Origin: Sphingomonas sp. 3P27F8
Lineage (GTDB): Bacteria > Pseudomonadota > Alphaproteobacteria > Sphingomonadales > Sphingomonadaceae
Length of the DNA: 64,000 bases
Reading direction: 5' to 3'
NCBI RefSeq assembly: GCF_005502745.1
Contig: NZ_SCNL01000001.1
Span: forward strand, 434,001 to 498,000
Shown here: positions 1-10,012 of the stretch, piece by piece
Numbering within the stretch: the first letter of the stretch is position 1
How the letters are laid out: each line of letters begins with the position of its first letter
The notes under the pieces: generated by a model
The model's input: the letters and a program-made list of their open reading frames with translations, nothing else
Told to the model about the DNA's origin: nothing
Databases searched by the model: none
Translations under genes and position numbers: made by a program

Positions 1-109
1 CCATCGGGCGGCGTCATTCGCCAGCTATTACCGCGACTATTGCGTGAGGCGCGATGCGGGTGACGAGAGTCGATGGCTGACCTTCGAGGACGGCCAATCC
101 TACGTCTGA
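1..109 (+). CDS. C-terminal end of an unidentified protein (partial)
   Basis: An open frame enters from the left edge and stops with TGA at 107-109, leaving about 35 residues ending in WLTFEDGQSYV. Nothing in this short piece identifies a family. The next gene on the same strand begins after a strong hairpin, so this looks like the last gene of an upstream unit. It is called real only because the frame is open to the edge and is followed by a terminator-like stem. Confidence 0.35.
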   Translation, partial: HRAASFASYYRDYCVRRDAGDESRWLTFEDGQSYV

Positions 110-133
110 CATCCAACTTCATCAGTCACCCTC

Positions 134-163
134 GACACGGCCCCGTTTCGGCGGGGCTGTGTC
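134..163 (+). terminator. GC-rich hairpin between the partial gene and the exonuclease gene
   Basis: Twelve-base arms (134-145 and 152-163) pair almost perfectly, with one G-T wobble, around a six-base loop, and are followed by GTTT. It lies 25 bases after a stop codon and just before the AGGAGAA ribosome site of the next gene. It could be a terminator with a weak U tract or a structured leader of the exonuclease gene. Confidence 0.45.
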
Positions 164-179
164 GTTTAGGAGAACGACC

Positions 180-1058
180 ATGCACGACTGGCTGTCGCCT
201 GACGCCGAGCGCGCTGCTGCGATCCTCGAAGCGCACCCCGACTATCGCGTCCTGCGATCCTTGCCGCCGTTAGATCTGGTGCCCCTGCCCGAACCGGAGG
301 GAAAACTCCGCACCGCCGCGATCCTCGACACCGAGACCACCTCGCTCGACCCTGCCACCGGGCACATCATCGAGCTCGCGATCTGCCAGGTCAAATTCGA
401 TGCGCGTGGGCGCATCGTCGCGATCGGGCCGGCTCACGATTGGCTGGAAGATCCGGGCTATCCGTTACCGCGCGAGATCGTGCGGCTGACCAAGCTCACC
501 GATGCGGATCTGGCAGGTCAGCGTATCGATGACGTAGCGGCGTTAGACTTGCTGTCGAATGCCGATCTGATCGTCGCGCATAACGCCAGTTTTGATGCCG
601 TTTGGATCGAACGCCGGTATCCGGCGGTCGCCGGCAAACCGTGGTGCTGCTCGCTCAAGGACATCGATTGGCGTGGCTTTGGCTATGAAGGGCGTCAGCT
701 CGGCGCGCTTCTGGCTGAGGTGGCTGGGTTCTTCAATGCACGCCACCGGGCAGATGCCGATGTCGCCGCCCTGGTCGCATTGCTCATCGCGATGTTGCCC
801 TCGGGGCGCACGGCGTGCAGCGAGATGATCCTGTCCGCGCAGCGTCCGACCGTCCGCATCACGGCCGATGGCGCCCCGTTCGAGGTCAAGGACCGGCTCA
901 AGGCGCGTGGCTATCGCTGGGATCCGACCATCCGCCGCTGGTGGAGCGAGGTGGCCGTTACGAACGCCGACGAAGAACAAGCCTGGCTGGCCGCCGAAGC
1001 GGCCTGCCACAATCCGACGATCGAGCCCCTCACCTGGCACCGACGCCACCGCGCCTGA
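180..1058 (+). CDS. DEDDh 3'-5' exonuclease (DNA polymerase III epsilon-like)
   Basis: Probable 3'-5' exonuclease of the DnaQ/epsilon superfamily, 292 residues. The Exo motifs are visible: ILDTETTSLD near residue 50, HNASFD near 135, and a late HRADADV block giving the H-x4-D of the DEDDh type. A C-terminal part of about 80 residues after the nuclease resembles no domain I can name. ATG 180 is chosen over the upstream in-frame codon at 159 because AGGAGAACGACC lies directly before it. A MobA/MobL-like gene follows 88 bases later, and such free-standing epsilon proteins are common on plasmids and integrative elements, so an element-borne origin is likely but inferred. Confidence 0.8.
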   Translation: MHDWLSPDAERAAAILEAHPDYRVLRSLPPLDLVPLPEPEGKLRTAAILDTETTSLDPATGHIIELAICQVKFDARGRIVAIGPAHDWLEDPGYPLPREIVRLTKLTDADLAGQRIDDVAALDLLSNADLIVAHNASFDAVWIERRYPAVAGKPWCCSLKDIDWRGFGYEGRQLGALLAEVAGFFNARHRADADVAALVALLIAMLPSGRTACSEMILSAQRPTVRITADGAPFEVKDRLKARGYRWDPTIRRWWSEVAVTNADEEQAWLAAEAACHNPTIEPLTWHRRHRA

Positions 1059-1146
1059 CCACCGAAACCATCACTTTTCACAAAATCCCGCAGCCACGCC
1101 CGCGGGAATCGCCGCGACGTGCGGCTATCACCCAAGGAGAAGACCT

Positions 1147-1776
1147 ATGTTCAGCCTCTATCACGATCGTCCGTTCAACATTCGCTATGCGGTGCACCAG
1201 CAGAATGGCCGCTACACGCCCGAACTGCTGCGCACTCACCGCACGGCCCGCGCGTCGTGGCTCTATATTCATCGCCAGCATGGCATCGACTTGGTCGGGC
1301 CGACTCCCGATTGGTCGGTGCGAGACGACCTTGTTGCTTATGGCCGTTGCGCACCCGCCAGGGCAGCGAGCCATACATCGCTTGATGGCGTTGGATTGTG
1401 GGATCAGGCCGATGCCCATGCTGCGGCAATCAGGCCCGATGAACCTGTTCTCGCGCATGCGGTCGGCTCGTTGCCGATCGGCGAGGATGTCGCCAGCTGG
1501 CGCAACTTGATCGAAGGGTTCGCCGAAGACCATTTGACCTCGCAGGGTATGGCAGTCGACTGGGCAATTCACCACCGCGTTGGCACAAACGACACGCCCG
1601 AGATCCTGCCACACCTCCACATGTTGATCACGACGCGAGTATTCGATCCGTCACACGTAGACGTTGGACGGGTGCGTCAGAATTGGCTACGCACAGATAA
1701 GGCGCGCAAGTCGCTCACCGAGAAATGGTGGGCGCATTCAGGACTCGTGCCACGCAGCTACACAATTGCTGCGTAG
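1147..1776 (+). CDS. MobA/MobL-like relaxase-related protein
   Basis: A 209-residue protein with the segment VDWAIHH followed about 15 residues later by PHLHMLITTR. This matches the metal-binding histidine motif (HxH followed by L-T-T-R) of MobA/MobL conjugative nickases. It is far shorter than a full relaxase and has no helicase or primase part, so it may only be a paralogue that kept the fold. ATG 1147 is used because CAAGGAGAAG precedes it; the longer open frame upstream overlaps the exonuclease gene. An IS element begins about 140 bases after its stop. Confidence 0.65.
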   Translation: MFSLYHDRPFNIRYAVHQQNGRYTPELLRTHRTARASWLYIHRQHGIDLVGPTPDWSVRDDLVAYGRCAPARAASHTSLDGVGLWDQADAHAAAIRPDEPVLAHAVGSLPIGEDVASWRNLIEGFAEDHLTSQGMAVDWAIHHRVGTNDTPEILPHLHMLITTRVFDPSHVDVGRVRQNWLRTDKARKSLTEKWWAHSGLVPRSYTIAA

Positions 1777-1974
1777 ATCGCGACTCGGCCGATTGGACCG
1801 GCAGCGAGCGCGGCGCACGACAGCAGGCCAGCGGCCGGTCTGACCTGTGTTCACAAAGTTGGCGGGACCTCCGCCGCAGGCTTACCCTTGCACCCAACCG
1901 ACAGATGCTAACGTGGGTCAGGACCCATTGATGTGAGGGCTGCGATCTGATCAGGCTCCGAGAGGAGACTGGAT

Positions 1975-2322
1975 ATGAGCGACCTGTATTGGCTGACGGA
2001 TGAGCAGATGGCGCGGCTTGCGCCGTATTTTCCCAAGAGCCACGGTCGGCCGCGGGTAGACGATCGAAGGGTGCTGAGCGGGATCATCTTCGTGAACCGC
2101 AACGGGCTGCGCTGGCGCGATGCGCCGAAGGATTATGGGCCGCACAAGACACTCTACAACCGCTGGAAGCGGTGGGGCGAGATGGGTGTGTTTACGCGGA
2201 TCGTGGAAGGGCTGTCCTCCGCGGGCGCCGAGCGCCGGACGGTGATGATCGATGCCACCTATCTGAAGGCGCACCGCACGGCATCGAGCCTGGCGGCAAA
2301 AAGGGGGATCTTGGTCGCCTGA
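1975..2322 (+). CDS. IS5-family transposase, first frame (orfA)
   Basis: The 115-residue N-terminal half of the transposase. It starts MSDLYWLTDEQMARLAPYFP, the typical opening of IS427-group transposases (DUF4096 region), and carries the first catalytic aspartate in MIDATYLKAHRTAS. AGGAGACTGGAT precedes ATG 1975. The frame ends soon after an AAAAAGG run at about 2299-2305. A -1 slip there would give the reading AAKKGDLGRLIGRTKGG and continue into the second frame. Both halves look intact, so the element may be active. Confidence 0.85.
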   Translation: MSDLYWLTDEQMARLAPYFPKSHGRPRVDDRRVLSGIIFVNRNGLRWRDAPKDYGPHKTLYNRWKRWGEMGVFTRIVEGLSSAGAERRTVMIDATYLKAHRTASSLAAKRGILVA

Positions 2323-2732
2323 TCGGTCGCACCAAAGGCGGCATGAACACCAAGCTTCATGCGATTACCGATGCCAACGGCCGTCCCTTGAGATTCTTCA
2401 TGACCGCCGGCCAGGTCAGCGATTATATTGGCGCGGCGGCTCTGCTGGACGAGTTGCCGAAGGCGCAATGGCTGCTCGGCGACCGCGGCTATGATGCCGA
2501 CTGGTTCAGGGACGCGCTGCAGGAGAAAGGCATAAAGCCCTGCATCCCGGGCCGAAAATCGCGCAACGAGCCCATTAAATACGACAAGCGCCGCTACCGT
2601 CGCCGTAACCGCATCGAGATCATGTTCGGCCGCCTCAAGGACTGGCGCCGCGTCGCCACACGCTACGATCGATGCCCGACCGCCTTCTTCTCCGCCATCG
2701 CGCTCGCTGCCACCGTCATCTTCTGGCTATGA
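2295..2732 (+). CDS. IS5-family transposase, second frame (orfB, read by -1 frameshift)
   Basis: Carries LIGRTKGGMNTKLHAITDANGRPL, then LLGDRGYDADWF with the second catalytic aspartate, and RNRIEIMFGRLKDWRRVATRYDR with the catalytic glutamate. Together with the first frame this completes the DDE triad of IS5-type transposases. It has no convincing start of its own in the homologous part; the start given is the approximate frameshift point. The fusion product would be about 250 residues. Confidence 0.82.
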   Translation, partial: GKKGDLGRLIGRTKGGMNTKLHAITDANGRPLRFFMTAGQVSDYIGAAALLDELPKAQWLLGDRGYDADWFRDALQEKGIKPCIPGRKSRNEPIKYDKRRYRRRNRIEIMFGRLKDWRRVATRYDRCPTAFFSAIALAATVIFWL

Positions 2733-2927
2733 CCTATGAGTCCTGACCCTAGCGACCGCTTGGCTTGTTACGCTGGCGCACAAGCATGCTGAGGCTTCGC
2801 CGTCAGTGAGCCGGCCGCGCGCCAGCTGATTAGCCTATGGGCGTCGGGCTGGCCGTTCCGAGAAAGTGCGCGCTCGAAGATGACTCGATCGGCCCATTTT
2901 CCGGATGCAACTCGACTTACGACGCCG

Positions 2928-5486
2928 CTATCTTGTCCGTTCGACCCACCCCTGCTTCACAAGCTCCGCGCAAATTAAATAGACCGCGACGATGATGCCG
3001 AGGACAAGCGTGATGCGCCAAGGGGGCGTCACGAATCCGAACCAAGCGCCGGGCGGGGTAAACGGCAGGATCATGGCGACCGCCAGCGCGCCAAGCGACG
3101 ACGCGGCGAGCCACGGCCGCGGCAGATCGCGCCAGGGTCGACCGTTGGTTCGGATGATGAAGATCACCAGGATCTGCGTCGCCATCGATTCGAGGAACCA
3201 GCCGGTCTGGAACTCGGGTGCGGCGGCATGGAACAGGAAGAGGAGGCCGCCAAACGTCAACATATCGAACAGTGACGAGAGCGGCCCCATGATCGCGGCG
3301 AACCGGACCAGCGCCTTCATGTCCCACACTTGCGGTCGCGCCACGGCTTCGGGACGGACGGAGTCGAAGGGGATGCCGATCTCCGATACGTCGTAGAGCA
3401 GGTTGTTGAGCAGAATCTGGGTCGGCAGCATCGGCAAGAAGGGCAGGAACAGCGACGCTGCTGCCATCGACAGCATGTTGCCGAAATTGGAGCTTGCACC
3501 CATCCGGACATATTTGAGGATGTTGGCGAAGGTCCGCCGCCCTTCCTCGACCCCGTCGGCGACGACCGCCAGATCGGAATCGAGCAGGATCATGTCGGCC
3601 GCTGCCTGTGCCACGCCGGTGGCGCCTGCGACCGACAGGCCGACGTCCGCCACTTTGAGCGCCGGCGCGTCGTTGATCCCGTCACCCAGATAGCCGACTA
3701 TGGCCCCCTTGGCCTGAAGCGCCTTGACCAGTCGTGACTTCTGGTCCGGCGCGAGCCGACCATAAGCATCGACCGACTGCACTTGCACCGCCAGCGCGTC
3801 GTCGGAGAGATTGGCGATATCGGCGCCCGACAGGACATTTTCGGCGCCGAGCCCGACCAGGCCTGCAAGGCGCTTCACCACCACTGGATCGTCTCCGGAC
3901 AGGATCTTCAACCGGATCCCGGCGGCAGCCAGCCGGGCGATGGCGGCCTTGGCGGTCGGCTTCGGCGGATCCTCGAAGGCACACAGTCCCTCGAAAACGA
4001 GTCCCGCTTCGTCGGGATCGGCAAGCTCGTGCGGGTCGCCGGTCCAGGCGCGGGATGCCACCGCGACGGCGCGCTGGCCTGCCTCCGCCAGCGTGGTGAC
4101 GCGGGCAAGCGCCGCGGCACGCGCCGCGTCGTCCATGGCGGCGATGGCATCGCCGTTCCGGCTGGAGACGCAGAGCGCCAGCACCGCTTCCGGCGCGCCC
4201 TTGACGATGAGCAGCGCGCCTTCGGCGCCGCTCGCCAGTACCGACCCCAGGCGGCGCGTATAATCGAAGGCGCGGCGCTCGAGCGAGGCCCAGCCTTTCG
4301 CTGCATCGGTCGCGCAAGCGATCAGCGCGGCATCCATCGCCCCGCGGTCGCCGCCGAGCGTGGCCGCGATCGCGCCGAGGTGTGAGGCTCGCGGATCATC
4401 GCCGCCCGACGCGTTCAGGCTGCGCGCGAGGCGGATCTCGGCCGAGGTCAGCGTACCCGTCTTGTCGGTGCAGAAGATCGTCATCGCGCCGAGATCGTGG
4501 ATCGAGGCGAGTCGCTTCACGATCACCTTGCGCTTGGCCATTCGCACCGCGCCGCGCGACAGGGTGACTGTGGTGATCATCGGCAACAACTCGGGCGTGA
4601 GCCCGACCGCGAGCGCCACGGCGAACAGCAGGGATTGCAGCAGCGGGCGACCGAAAAAGATATTGATAGCGAGGACCACCACGACCAGCGCGAGCGTCAG
4701 CCGGGCGGTGAGCAGGCCGTAAGCGCGAAGATCGCGCTGGAACGGTGACGGCACCTCGGTCTGGACGAGCGCCGTGGCAGCAGCGCCGAACAAGGTTGCC
4801 GAGCCCGTACCGACCACCAGCGCGACCGCTTCCCCGGTCTGGAGGACGGCACCCCGAAACAGCCCGCCGACCGCTTCGGCCGCGGTCGTGCCGGCCACCG
4901 CCCCCGGTTCCTTCTCGACAGGATAAGGCTCACCGGTGAGCGCGGCCTCGTTGACGGTACAGGCCGACGCGGTCAGCACCAGCGCGTCAGCCGGTATGAT
5001 ATCGCCCGCGCGTACCCGGATCACATCGCCGGGCACTACCGCCTCGACCGGCACCTGTACGAAATCGCCGTCGCGCTTCACCTCGGCCTTGAGCGCGACT
5101 GAGCGCCGCAGCACCTCGGCGGCTTGCTCGGCATGACCTTCCTGGAATGTGTCGAGACCGACCGAGAAGGCAAGGATGGCAACGATGATCGCGCCGCCGA
5201 TCGCATCGCCCGTCGCGATCGAGACGACGCCCGCCGCCAGCAGGATCAGCGACAGTGGTTCAAGCAAACGGCGGAGGATCGCGCGGATCGGGCTGACCCG
5301 CCGATGCTTGGCATCCGCGTTCTCGCCAAAGCGCTTCAGCCGCTCGGCCGCTTCAGACGCGCTGAGGCCGTTCTGCGTACAGCCAAGAGCCTTGCTCTGG
5401 TCGTCAGTGGAAAGCGTCCAGAATGGCTTCTTGGCGTTTGCGTTGGAGAGGGGCGGCTGCACTGTCTTGGGCTGAACTGTAGCCAT
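2928..5486 (-). CDS. mgtA: P-type Mg2+ ATPase (MgtA/MgtB-like)
   Basis: A P3B-type ATPase of 852 residues, expected to import Mg2+ across the inner membrane. Visible landmarks are an N-terminal cation-ATPase domain, the actuator loop TGEP near residue 184, the membrane motif VGLTPELLPMITT near 300, the phosphorylation site DKTGT at about 341-345, the hinge GDGINDAPALKVADVG, and a C-terminal block of about six membrane segments. The VGLTPELLPMI segment is what points to MgtA/B rather than a Ca2+ or K+ pump. ATG 5486 follows GGGGAGATCGT and is preferred to the in-frame start nine codons upstream. It is divergent from phosphoketolase. Confidence 0.85.
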   Translation of the reverse strand: MATVQPKTVQPPLSNANAKKPFWTLSTDDQSKALGCTQNGLSASEAAERLKRFGENADAKHRRVSPIRAILRRLLEPLSLILLAAGVVSIATGDAIGGAIIVAILAFSVGLDTFQEGHAEQAAEVLRRSVALKAEVKRDGDFVQVPVEAVVPGDVIRVRAGDIIPADALVLTASACTVNEAALTGEPYPVEKEPGAVAGTTAAEAVGGLFRGAVLQTGEAVALVVGTGSATLFGAAATALVQTEVPSPFQRDLRAYGLLTARLTLALVVVVLAINIFFGRPLLQSLLFAVALAVGLTPELLPMITTVTLSRGAVRMAKRKVIVKRLASIHDLGAMTIFCTDKTGTLTSAEIRLARSLNASGGDDPRASHLGAIAATLGGDRGAMDAALIACATDAAKGWASLERRAFDYTRRLGSVLASGAEGALLIVKGAPEAVLALCVSSRNGDAIAAMDDAARAAALARVTTLAEAGQRAVAVASRAWTGDPHELADPDEAGLVFEGLCAFEDPPKPTAKAAIARLAAAGIRLKILSGDDPVVVKRLAGLVGLGAENVLSGADIANLSDDALAVQVQSVDAYGRLAPDQKSRLVKALQAKGAIVGYLGDGINDAPALKVADVGLSVAGATGVAQAAADMILLDSDLAVVADGVEEGRRTFANILKYVRMGASSNFGNMLSMAAASLFLPFLPMLPTQILLNNLLYDVSEIGIPFDSVRPEAVARPQVWDMKALVRFAAIMGPLSSLFDMLTFGGLLFLFHAAAPEFQTGWFLESMATQILVIFIIRTNGRPWRDLPRPWLAASSLGALAVAMILPFTPPGAWFGFVTPPWRITLVLGIIVAVYLICAELVKQGWVERTR

Positions 5487-5796
5487 ACGATCTCCCCACA
5501 AGCGGGAGCACAATTGTCTCTCAGTCGCCGGATGCCTGCAGGTGCCGCAGCGATAGCCTGAGCATAGGCTTGATCCCTGGCGGAAGCACGATCAAACTAT
5601 ATGGGTCGCGCTCGTCTTATCTCGGAAACATCGCTCGCTTAAGAGCGCGACAAAGCCCATTGCGGATAGGCTATGTCTCCTGACAGCGTCGTGGAGACCC
5701 TCGCAAACTGCGCCCGCCCGGCTCAACTGCCGAGCAACAACTGGTTCGGCCAGCAGATGCAATGGCTTAGTCGCACCGCCAACGCCGGAGATACGC
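5487..5796. promoter_or_regulatory. Divergent control region between the Mg ATPase and phosphoketolase
   Basis: About 310 bases without a convincing gene, holding the promoters of two divergent units. A TTGAT...ATCAA pair separated by 12 bases lies at about 5569-5590. The spacing is wrong for an FNR box (4 bases), so it is only noted. GGAGATACGC before 5797 is the phosphoketolase ribosome site. Confidence 0.5.
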
Positions 5797-8160
5797 ATGA
5801 CCGAACCCCTGTCGCCCGATCTCCTCGCCCGGATGAACGCCTATTGGCACGCGGCCAACTACCTGTCGGTCGGACAGATCTACCTGCGCGACAATCCGCT
5901 GCTCGAACAGCCGCTGACGCTGGAGCACATCAAGCCGCGCCTGCTCGGCCACTGGGGGACGACCACCGGGCTCAATTTCCTTTATGTCCACCTGAACCGG
6001 CTGATCGTCCAACACGATCTAAATATGATCTACGTCATCGGCCCAGGCCATGGCGGGCCGGGCCTGGTGGCGCACACCTATCTCGAGGGCTCCTATACCG
6101 AGCTTTTTCCCGCGATCGAACGCGACCGGTCGGGCATGCGGCGGCTGTTCCGGCAATTTTCCTGGCCGGGCGGCGTGCCGAGTCACGTCGCCCCGGAAAC
6201 ACCGGGATCGATCCATGAAGGCGGCGAGCTCGGCTATTCGATTGTTCACGCCTATGGCGCGGCGTTCGACAATCCCGACCTGATCGTCGCCTGCGTCGTC
6301 GGCGATGGCGAGGCGGAGACCGGGCCGCTCGCGGCGAGCTGGCATTCCAACAAATTCCTCAACCCGGCACGTGACGGCGCGGTGCTGCCGATCCTGCATC
6401 TGAACGGCTTCAAGATCGCCAATCCGACAGTGCTGGCGCGGATCAGCCGCGAGGAGCTGACCGACCTGCTGCGCGGCTATGGCCATGAGCCTTTCTTCGT
6501 CGAGGGCGATGATCCCACGCTGGTCCACCAGCAGCTTGCCGCAACGCTCGATATCGTGCTGGCGCGAATCCGCGCGATCCAGACCGAGGCGCGCGCAGCC
6601 GATGCGCCTGCGGGTGGAGCGGCGCGCCCGCGCTGGCCGATGATCGTGTTCCGCACGCCCAAGGGATGGACCGGGCCGAAAGAAGTCGACGGCAAGCCGG
6701 TCGAAGGTACGTGGCGTGCCCACCAGGTGCCGATCGCCGACTTTAAGAATCCCGAACACCTCGCACAGCTCGAAGACTGGATGCGCAGCTATAAGCCGCA
6801 GGAGCTGTTCGACGGTAACGGCAAGCTGATCGAGGAGCTGGCCGCCCTCGCGCCAACGGGGCATCGTCGCATGGGCTCCAATCCTCATGCCAACGGCGGC
6901 CTGCTGCTGAAGCCGCTGAATCTGCCCCACTTCCGGGACCATGCCATTGCGGTCAGCTCGCCAGGCGGTGTGCAAGCCGAAGCGACCCGGACCCTCGGCC
7001 GCTATATCCGCGATGTCATGCGCCTCAACCTGCCGGCGGCAAACTTCCGCCTGTTCGGGCCCGATGAAACCGCATCGAACCGGCTCGAGGCTTCCTATGA
7101 AGTGACCGGCAAGACGTGGATGGCCGATATGGAGGCGGTCGACGAAAATCTCGACCCGTCAGGACGCGTGATGGAGGTACTGAGCGAGCACCTCTGCCAA
7201 GGCTGGCTGGAAGGCTATCTGCTGACCGGCCGCCACGGCTTCTTCTCCTGCTACGAGGCCTTCATCCATATCGTGGATTCGATGGTCAACCAGCACGCCA
7301 AATGGCTCAAGGTCAGCGCGAAGATCCCGTGGCGCAAGCCGATCGCATCGCTCAATTACCTGCTGACCTCGCATGTCTGGCGGCAGGACCATAATGGGCT
7401 GTCGCACCAGGACCCGGGCTTCATCGATCATGTCGCCAACAAGAAGGCCGATGTCGCCCGCATCTATCTGCCGCCCGATGCCAACTGCCTGCTGTCGGTG
7501 GCCGATCACTGCCTGCGGAGCCACGGCTACATCAACCTCATCGTCGCCGGGAAGGATCCGGAATGGCAGTGGCTGACGATGGATGAGGCGATCGTCCATT
7601 GCACGGTCGGCGCCGGCATCTGGCAATGGGCGAGCGACGAGGGTGAGCCGGATGTCGTGCTAGCGTGCGCCGGCGACGTGCCGACGCTCGAGGCGCTCGC
7701 CGCAGTCACGCTGCTGCGCGACTATGTGCCCGACATACGCATCCGCTTCGTCAATGTCGTCGATCTGATGGTGTTGCAGCCCCAGTCCGAACATCCGCAC
7801 GGCCTGTCCGACGAGGATTTCGATGAACTGTTCACCACCGACAAGCCGGTGATCTTCGCCTTCCACGGCTATCCGGCGATGATCCACAAGCTCACCTATC
7901 GTCGGCGCAACCACGACCAGATCCATGTCCGTGGCTACAAGGAGGAAGGCACCACCACCACGCCGTTCGACATGGTCGTGCTCAATAATCTCGACCGTTA
8001 CCAGCTCGCGCTCGATGCGATATCGCGCATCCCCCGGTTCAAGGATCGGGTGGCGGCCGAGACGCAGCGCTATTGGGCGACGATGGAGCGCCACAAGCTC
8101 TACGTCGCCGAGCATGGCGAGGACATGCCGGAGGTTCGCGACTGGCGCTGGGTGCGATGA
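5797..8160 (+). CDS. xfp: Phosphoketolase
   Basis: A thiamine-diphosphate enzyme that splits xylulose 5-phosphate and/or fructose 6-phosphate with phosphate to give acetyl phosphate. At 787 residues it matches the usual length of about 790. Visible are the N-terminal [27 protein letters not shown] and the ThDP/Mg motif GDGEAETGP near residue 169. The central part ([25 protein letters not shown]) and the C-terminal domain are intact. GGAGATACGC precedes the ATG. Its stop overlaps the acetate kinase start (ATGA), so the two enzymes form a coupled route from pentose phosphate to acetyl phosphate to acetate plus ATP. Confidence 0.95.
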   Translation: MTEPLSPDLLARMNAYWHAANYLSVGQIYLRDNPLLEQPLTLEHIKPRLLGHWGTTTGLNFLYVHLNRLIVQHDLNMIYVIGPGHGGPGLVAHTYLEGSYTELFPAIERDRSGMRRLFRQFSWPGGVPSHVAPETPGSIHEGGELGYSIVHAYGAAFDNPDLIVACVVGDGEAETGPLAASWHSNKFLNPARDGAVLPILHLNGFKIANPTVLARISREELTDLLRGYGHEPFFVEGDDPTLVHQQLAATLDIVLARIRAIQTEARAADAPAGGAARPRWPMIVFRTPKGWTGPKEVDGKPVEGTWRAHQVPIADFKNPEHLAQLEDWMRSYKPQELFDGNGKLIEELAALAPTGHRRMGSNPHANGGLLLKPLNLPHFRDHAIAVSSPGGVQAEATRTLGRYIRDVMRLNLPAANFRLFGPDETASNRLEASYEVTGKTWMADMEAVDENLDPSGRVMEVLSEHLCQGWLEGYLLTGRHGFFSCYEAFIHIVDSMVNQHAKWLKVSAKIPWRKPIASLNYLLTSHVWRQDHNGLSHQDPGFIDHVANKKADVARIYLPPDANCLLSVADHCLRSHGYINLIVAGKDPEWQWLTMDEAIVHCTVGAGIWQWASDEGEPDVVLACAGDVPTLEALAAVTLLRDYVPDIRIRFVNVVDLMVLQPQSEHPHGLSDEDFDELFTTDKPVIFAFHGYPAMIHKLTYRRRNHDQIHVRGYKEEGTTTTPFDMVVLNNLDRYQLALDAISRIPRFKDRVAAETQRYWATMERHKLYVAEHGEDMPEVRDWRWVR

Positions 8161-9302
8161 TCGTCCTCACCCTCAACAGCGGCTCCTCCTCGCTCAAGTT
8201 CGGGCTTTACCGTGTCGAAGGGGCCGAGACCGAAGCGCTGATGACGGGCGAGACGGACGGTACCGAGTTGCAGGCCGAGGACGCAAAGGGTTCGGCCTTG
8301 CCGGGAACGCCGATCAAGGCGGAGACGCCGGAAGCAACGCTACAGGCGATCGCGTCGCTTCTAGCGAAGACCAGCCTTTCGGCGCCCGAGGCGATCGGTC
8401 ACCGGATCGTGCACGGCGGTCCGAAGCTTCGCGTCCACTGCGTGATCGATGACCGGGGGGAACGCGATCTCGAAGCGGCAAGTGCGATGTCGCCGCTTCA
8501 CGCCCCCGCCGCGCTTGCTATCATCCGACTTGCCAAACAGACCTGGCAGGACGTGCCGCAAGTGGCATGCCTCGATACGGCCTTTCACGCGGAAATGCCC
8601 GACATCGCCCGTATCCTGCCCATTGCGAAGGAACTCCAACTCGAAGGCATCCAGCGCTACGGATTTCACGGGCTGTCCTGCGAATCCATCGTCCATCAGT
8701 TCGGCAATGCGCTACCGAAGCGCCTGGTCATCGCGCATCTCGGCAGCGGAGCGAGCGTGACGGCAGTGCAGGACGGACGCTCGATCGACACCAGTATGGG
8801 GCTGACGCCATCAGGCGGCATCATCATGGCGACGCGTAGCGGCGACATCGATCCAGGCGTCCTGATTTATCTGATGCGCGAGAAGAAATACGATGCGGCC
8901 GCGTTGGAGGATCTGGTCGATCATCGCTCGGGGCTCTTTGGCATCTCCGGCGTGAGCGGCGATCTGCGCAAGCTCCACGAGGCGGAGCCCTCAAATCCCG
9001 ACGCTCGGCTGGCGGTCGCGATGTTCTGCATGTCCGTCGCAAAGGAAATCGCGGGCATGATCGTGGCCTTGGGTGGCGTCGACACAATCGTATTCACTGG
9101 CGGCATCGGCGAACATGACGCGGTCGCGCGCGCGGGCATCTGCCACGCGCTGCGCTGCTTCGGCGTTTGCCTCGACGATGCCGCCAATCGGACGAAAACC
9201 GGGCATATCGATCGATCGGATTCCGCGTGCGAACTACGCGTTCTTACATCGCGGGAAGATGAGCAGATCGCCCGTCACGTCGGCGCTCTCCTCAGGCGGT
9301 GA
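8157..9302 (+). CDS. ackA: Acetate kinase
   Basis: Converts acetyl phosphate and ADP to acetate and ATP. The 381-residue protein begins [15 protein letters not shown], the ASKHA phosphate-binding opening of acetate kinases, and keeps [37 protein letters not shown] and the FTGGIGEHD block. The start is fixed by the four-base overlap ATGA with the phosphoketolase stop; the longer upstream frame lies inside that gene. With phosphoketolase upstream it provides substrate-level ATP formation, useful when respiration is limited. Confidence 0.95.
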   Translation: MIVLTLNSGSSSLKFGLYRVEGAETEALMTGETDGTELQAEDAKGSALPGTPIKAETPEATLQAIASLLAKTSLSAPEAIGHRIVHGGPKLRVHCVIDDRGERDLEAASAMSPLHAPAALAIIRLAKQTWQDVPQVACLDTAFHAEMPDIARILPIAKELQLEGIQRYGFHGLSCESIVHQFGNALPKRLVIAHLGSGASVTAVQDGRSIDTSMGLTPSGGIIMATRSGDIDPGVLIYLMREKKYDAAALEDLVDHRSGLFGISGVSGDLRKLHEAEPSNPDARLAVAMFCMSVAKEIAGMIVALGGVDTIVFTGGIGEHDAVARAGICHALRCFGVCLDDAANRTKTGHIDRSDSACELRVLTSREDEQIARHVGALLRR

Positions 9303-9407
9303 GAAACCGCAAAGGACAGATCGTTATCTGCCGCCGCTTATTTCGGTACAAGTGTTGCTTCGTTTCGCAGTGATAGATCCGTTGGGTCCAATACACTTGG
9401 CGATCCG

Positions 9408-9929
9408 TCAGGCTGCGTGGTTCGCAATCAAATCCGGAAATCGCTGCGTTGCTTCGTCGAGTTCCTTGCTCCAGGCTGTATCGGCAACGACAACAATGGC
9501 ATGACCAGCCGCGAGATGCTTCTCCGCCGCAAACGCGGAAATCTCCGAGACGCCAGCACCGACCAGCGAACCGGCGAATCCACCCAACGCGCCTCCCGCG
9601 ATCACCCCGGTCAAGGCCGCAGCGATGGGTCCGACGGCAAGCAGAGGTCCAAAGCCTGGTACTACCAGCAAGCCTAAGCCGGCGAGAAAACCGCCCACGC
9701 CACCGGCGAATGACGCGGCACCGGCTCCCGCAACGCCGCCAACATCGATGTCGTGGTCCAGAGCGTCATCCCTGTGCGGCGGGCTTGCGTGGATAAACAG
9801 ACTAATCTGTTCGGGCAACACACCTCTGGCGACAAGATCTTGATAGGCACGCGCAGCCGCTTCCTTGGTGGTGAACGCGAGGGTGTGGAATGCCGTGGAT
9901 TCCGGGCTGCTCGGGGAATACTCGGTCAC
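9408..9929 (-). CDS. Glycine-zipper stress protein (general stress protein 17M/YflT-like), copy 1
   Basis: A 173-residue protein with an N-terminal alpha/beta part (FHTLAFTTKEAAARAYQDLVARGV) resembling the YflT/general-stress-17M fold. A very Gly/Ala-rich membrane-like segment follows (about residues 65-135), then AAGHAIVVVADTAW. GTG 9929 is chosen because GGAGACATTT lies just upstream, and because the paralogue at 46079 starts at the equivalent place (LSEQSPDSPE versus VTEYSPSSPE). Both copies lie beside an Nramp transporter. The role is unknown; membrane or envelope stress is a guess. Confidence 0.75.
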   Translation of the reverse strand: MTEYSPSSPESTAFHTLAFTTKEAAARAYQDLVARGVLPEQISLFIHASPPHRDDALDHDIDVGGVAGAGAASFAGGVGGFLAGLGLLVVPGFGPLLAVGPIAAALTGVIAGGALGGFAGSLVGAGVSEISAFAAEKHLAAGHAIVVVADTAWSKELDEATQRFPDLIANHAA

Positions 9930-10012
9930 AAATGTCTCCAATGGGCGCAAAGGACCGAATCTGAACGAGATCAGCGCTGAACTATATATGCAAAACTACT
10001 CGCTCGCTTCGA

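Larger units (their letters stand above)
1915..2749 (+). mobile_element. IS5-family (IS427-like) insertion sequence
   Basis: An 835-bp element bounded by imperfect inverted repeats: GGGTCAGGACCCATTG at 1915 and, on the complementary strand from 2749 inward, GGGTCAGGACTCATAG. It contains two overlapping transposase frames joined by a probable -1 frameshift, which is the IS427-group organisation. Size and ends fit that group. No clear target duplication is visible: GT precedes the left end and TA follows the right end. Confidence 0.88.

Noticed and set aside
5569..5590. TTGAT...ATCAA inverted pair between the Mg ATPase and phosphoketolase, considered as an FNR box
   Set aside because: The half-sites are 12 bases apart rather than 4, so it does not fit FNR/FixK geometry.
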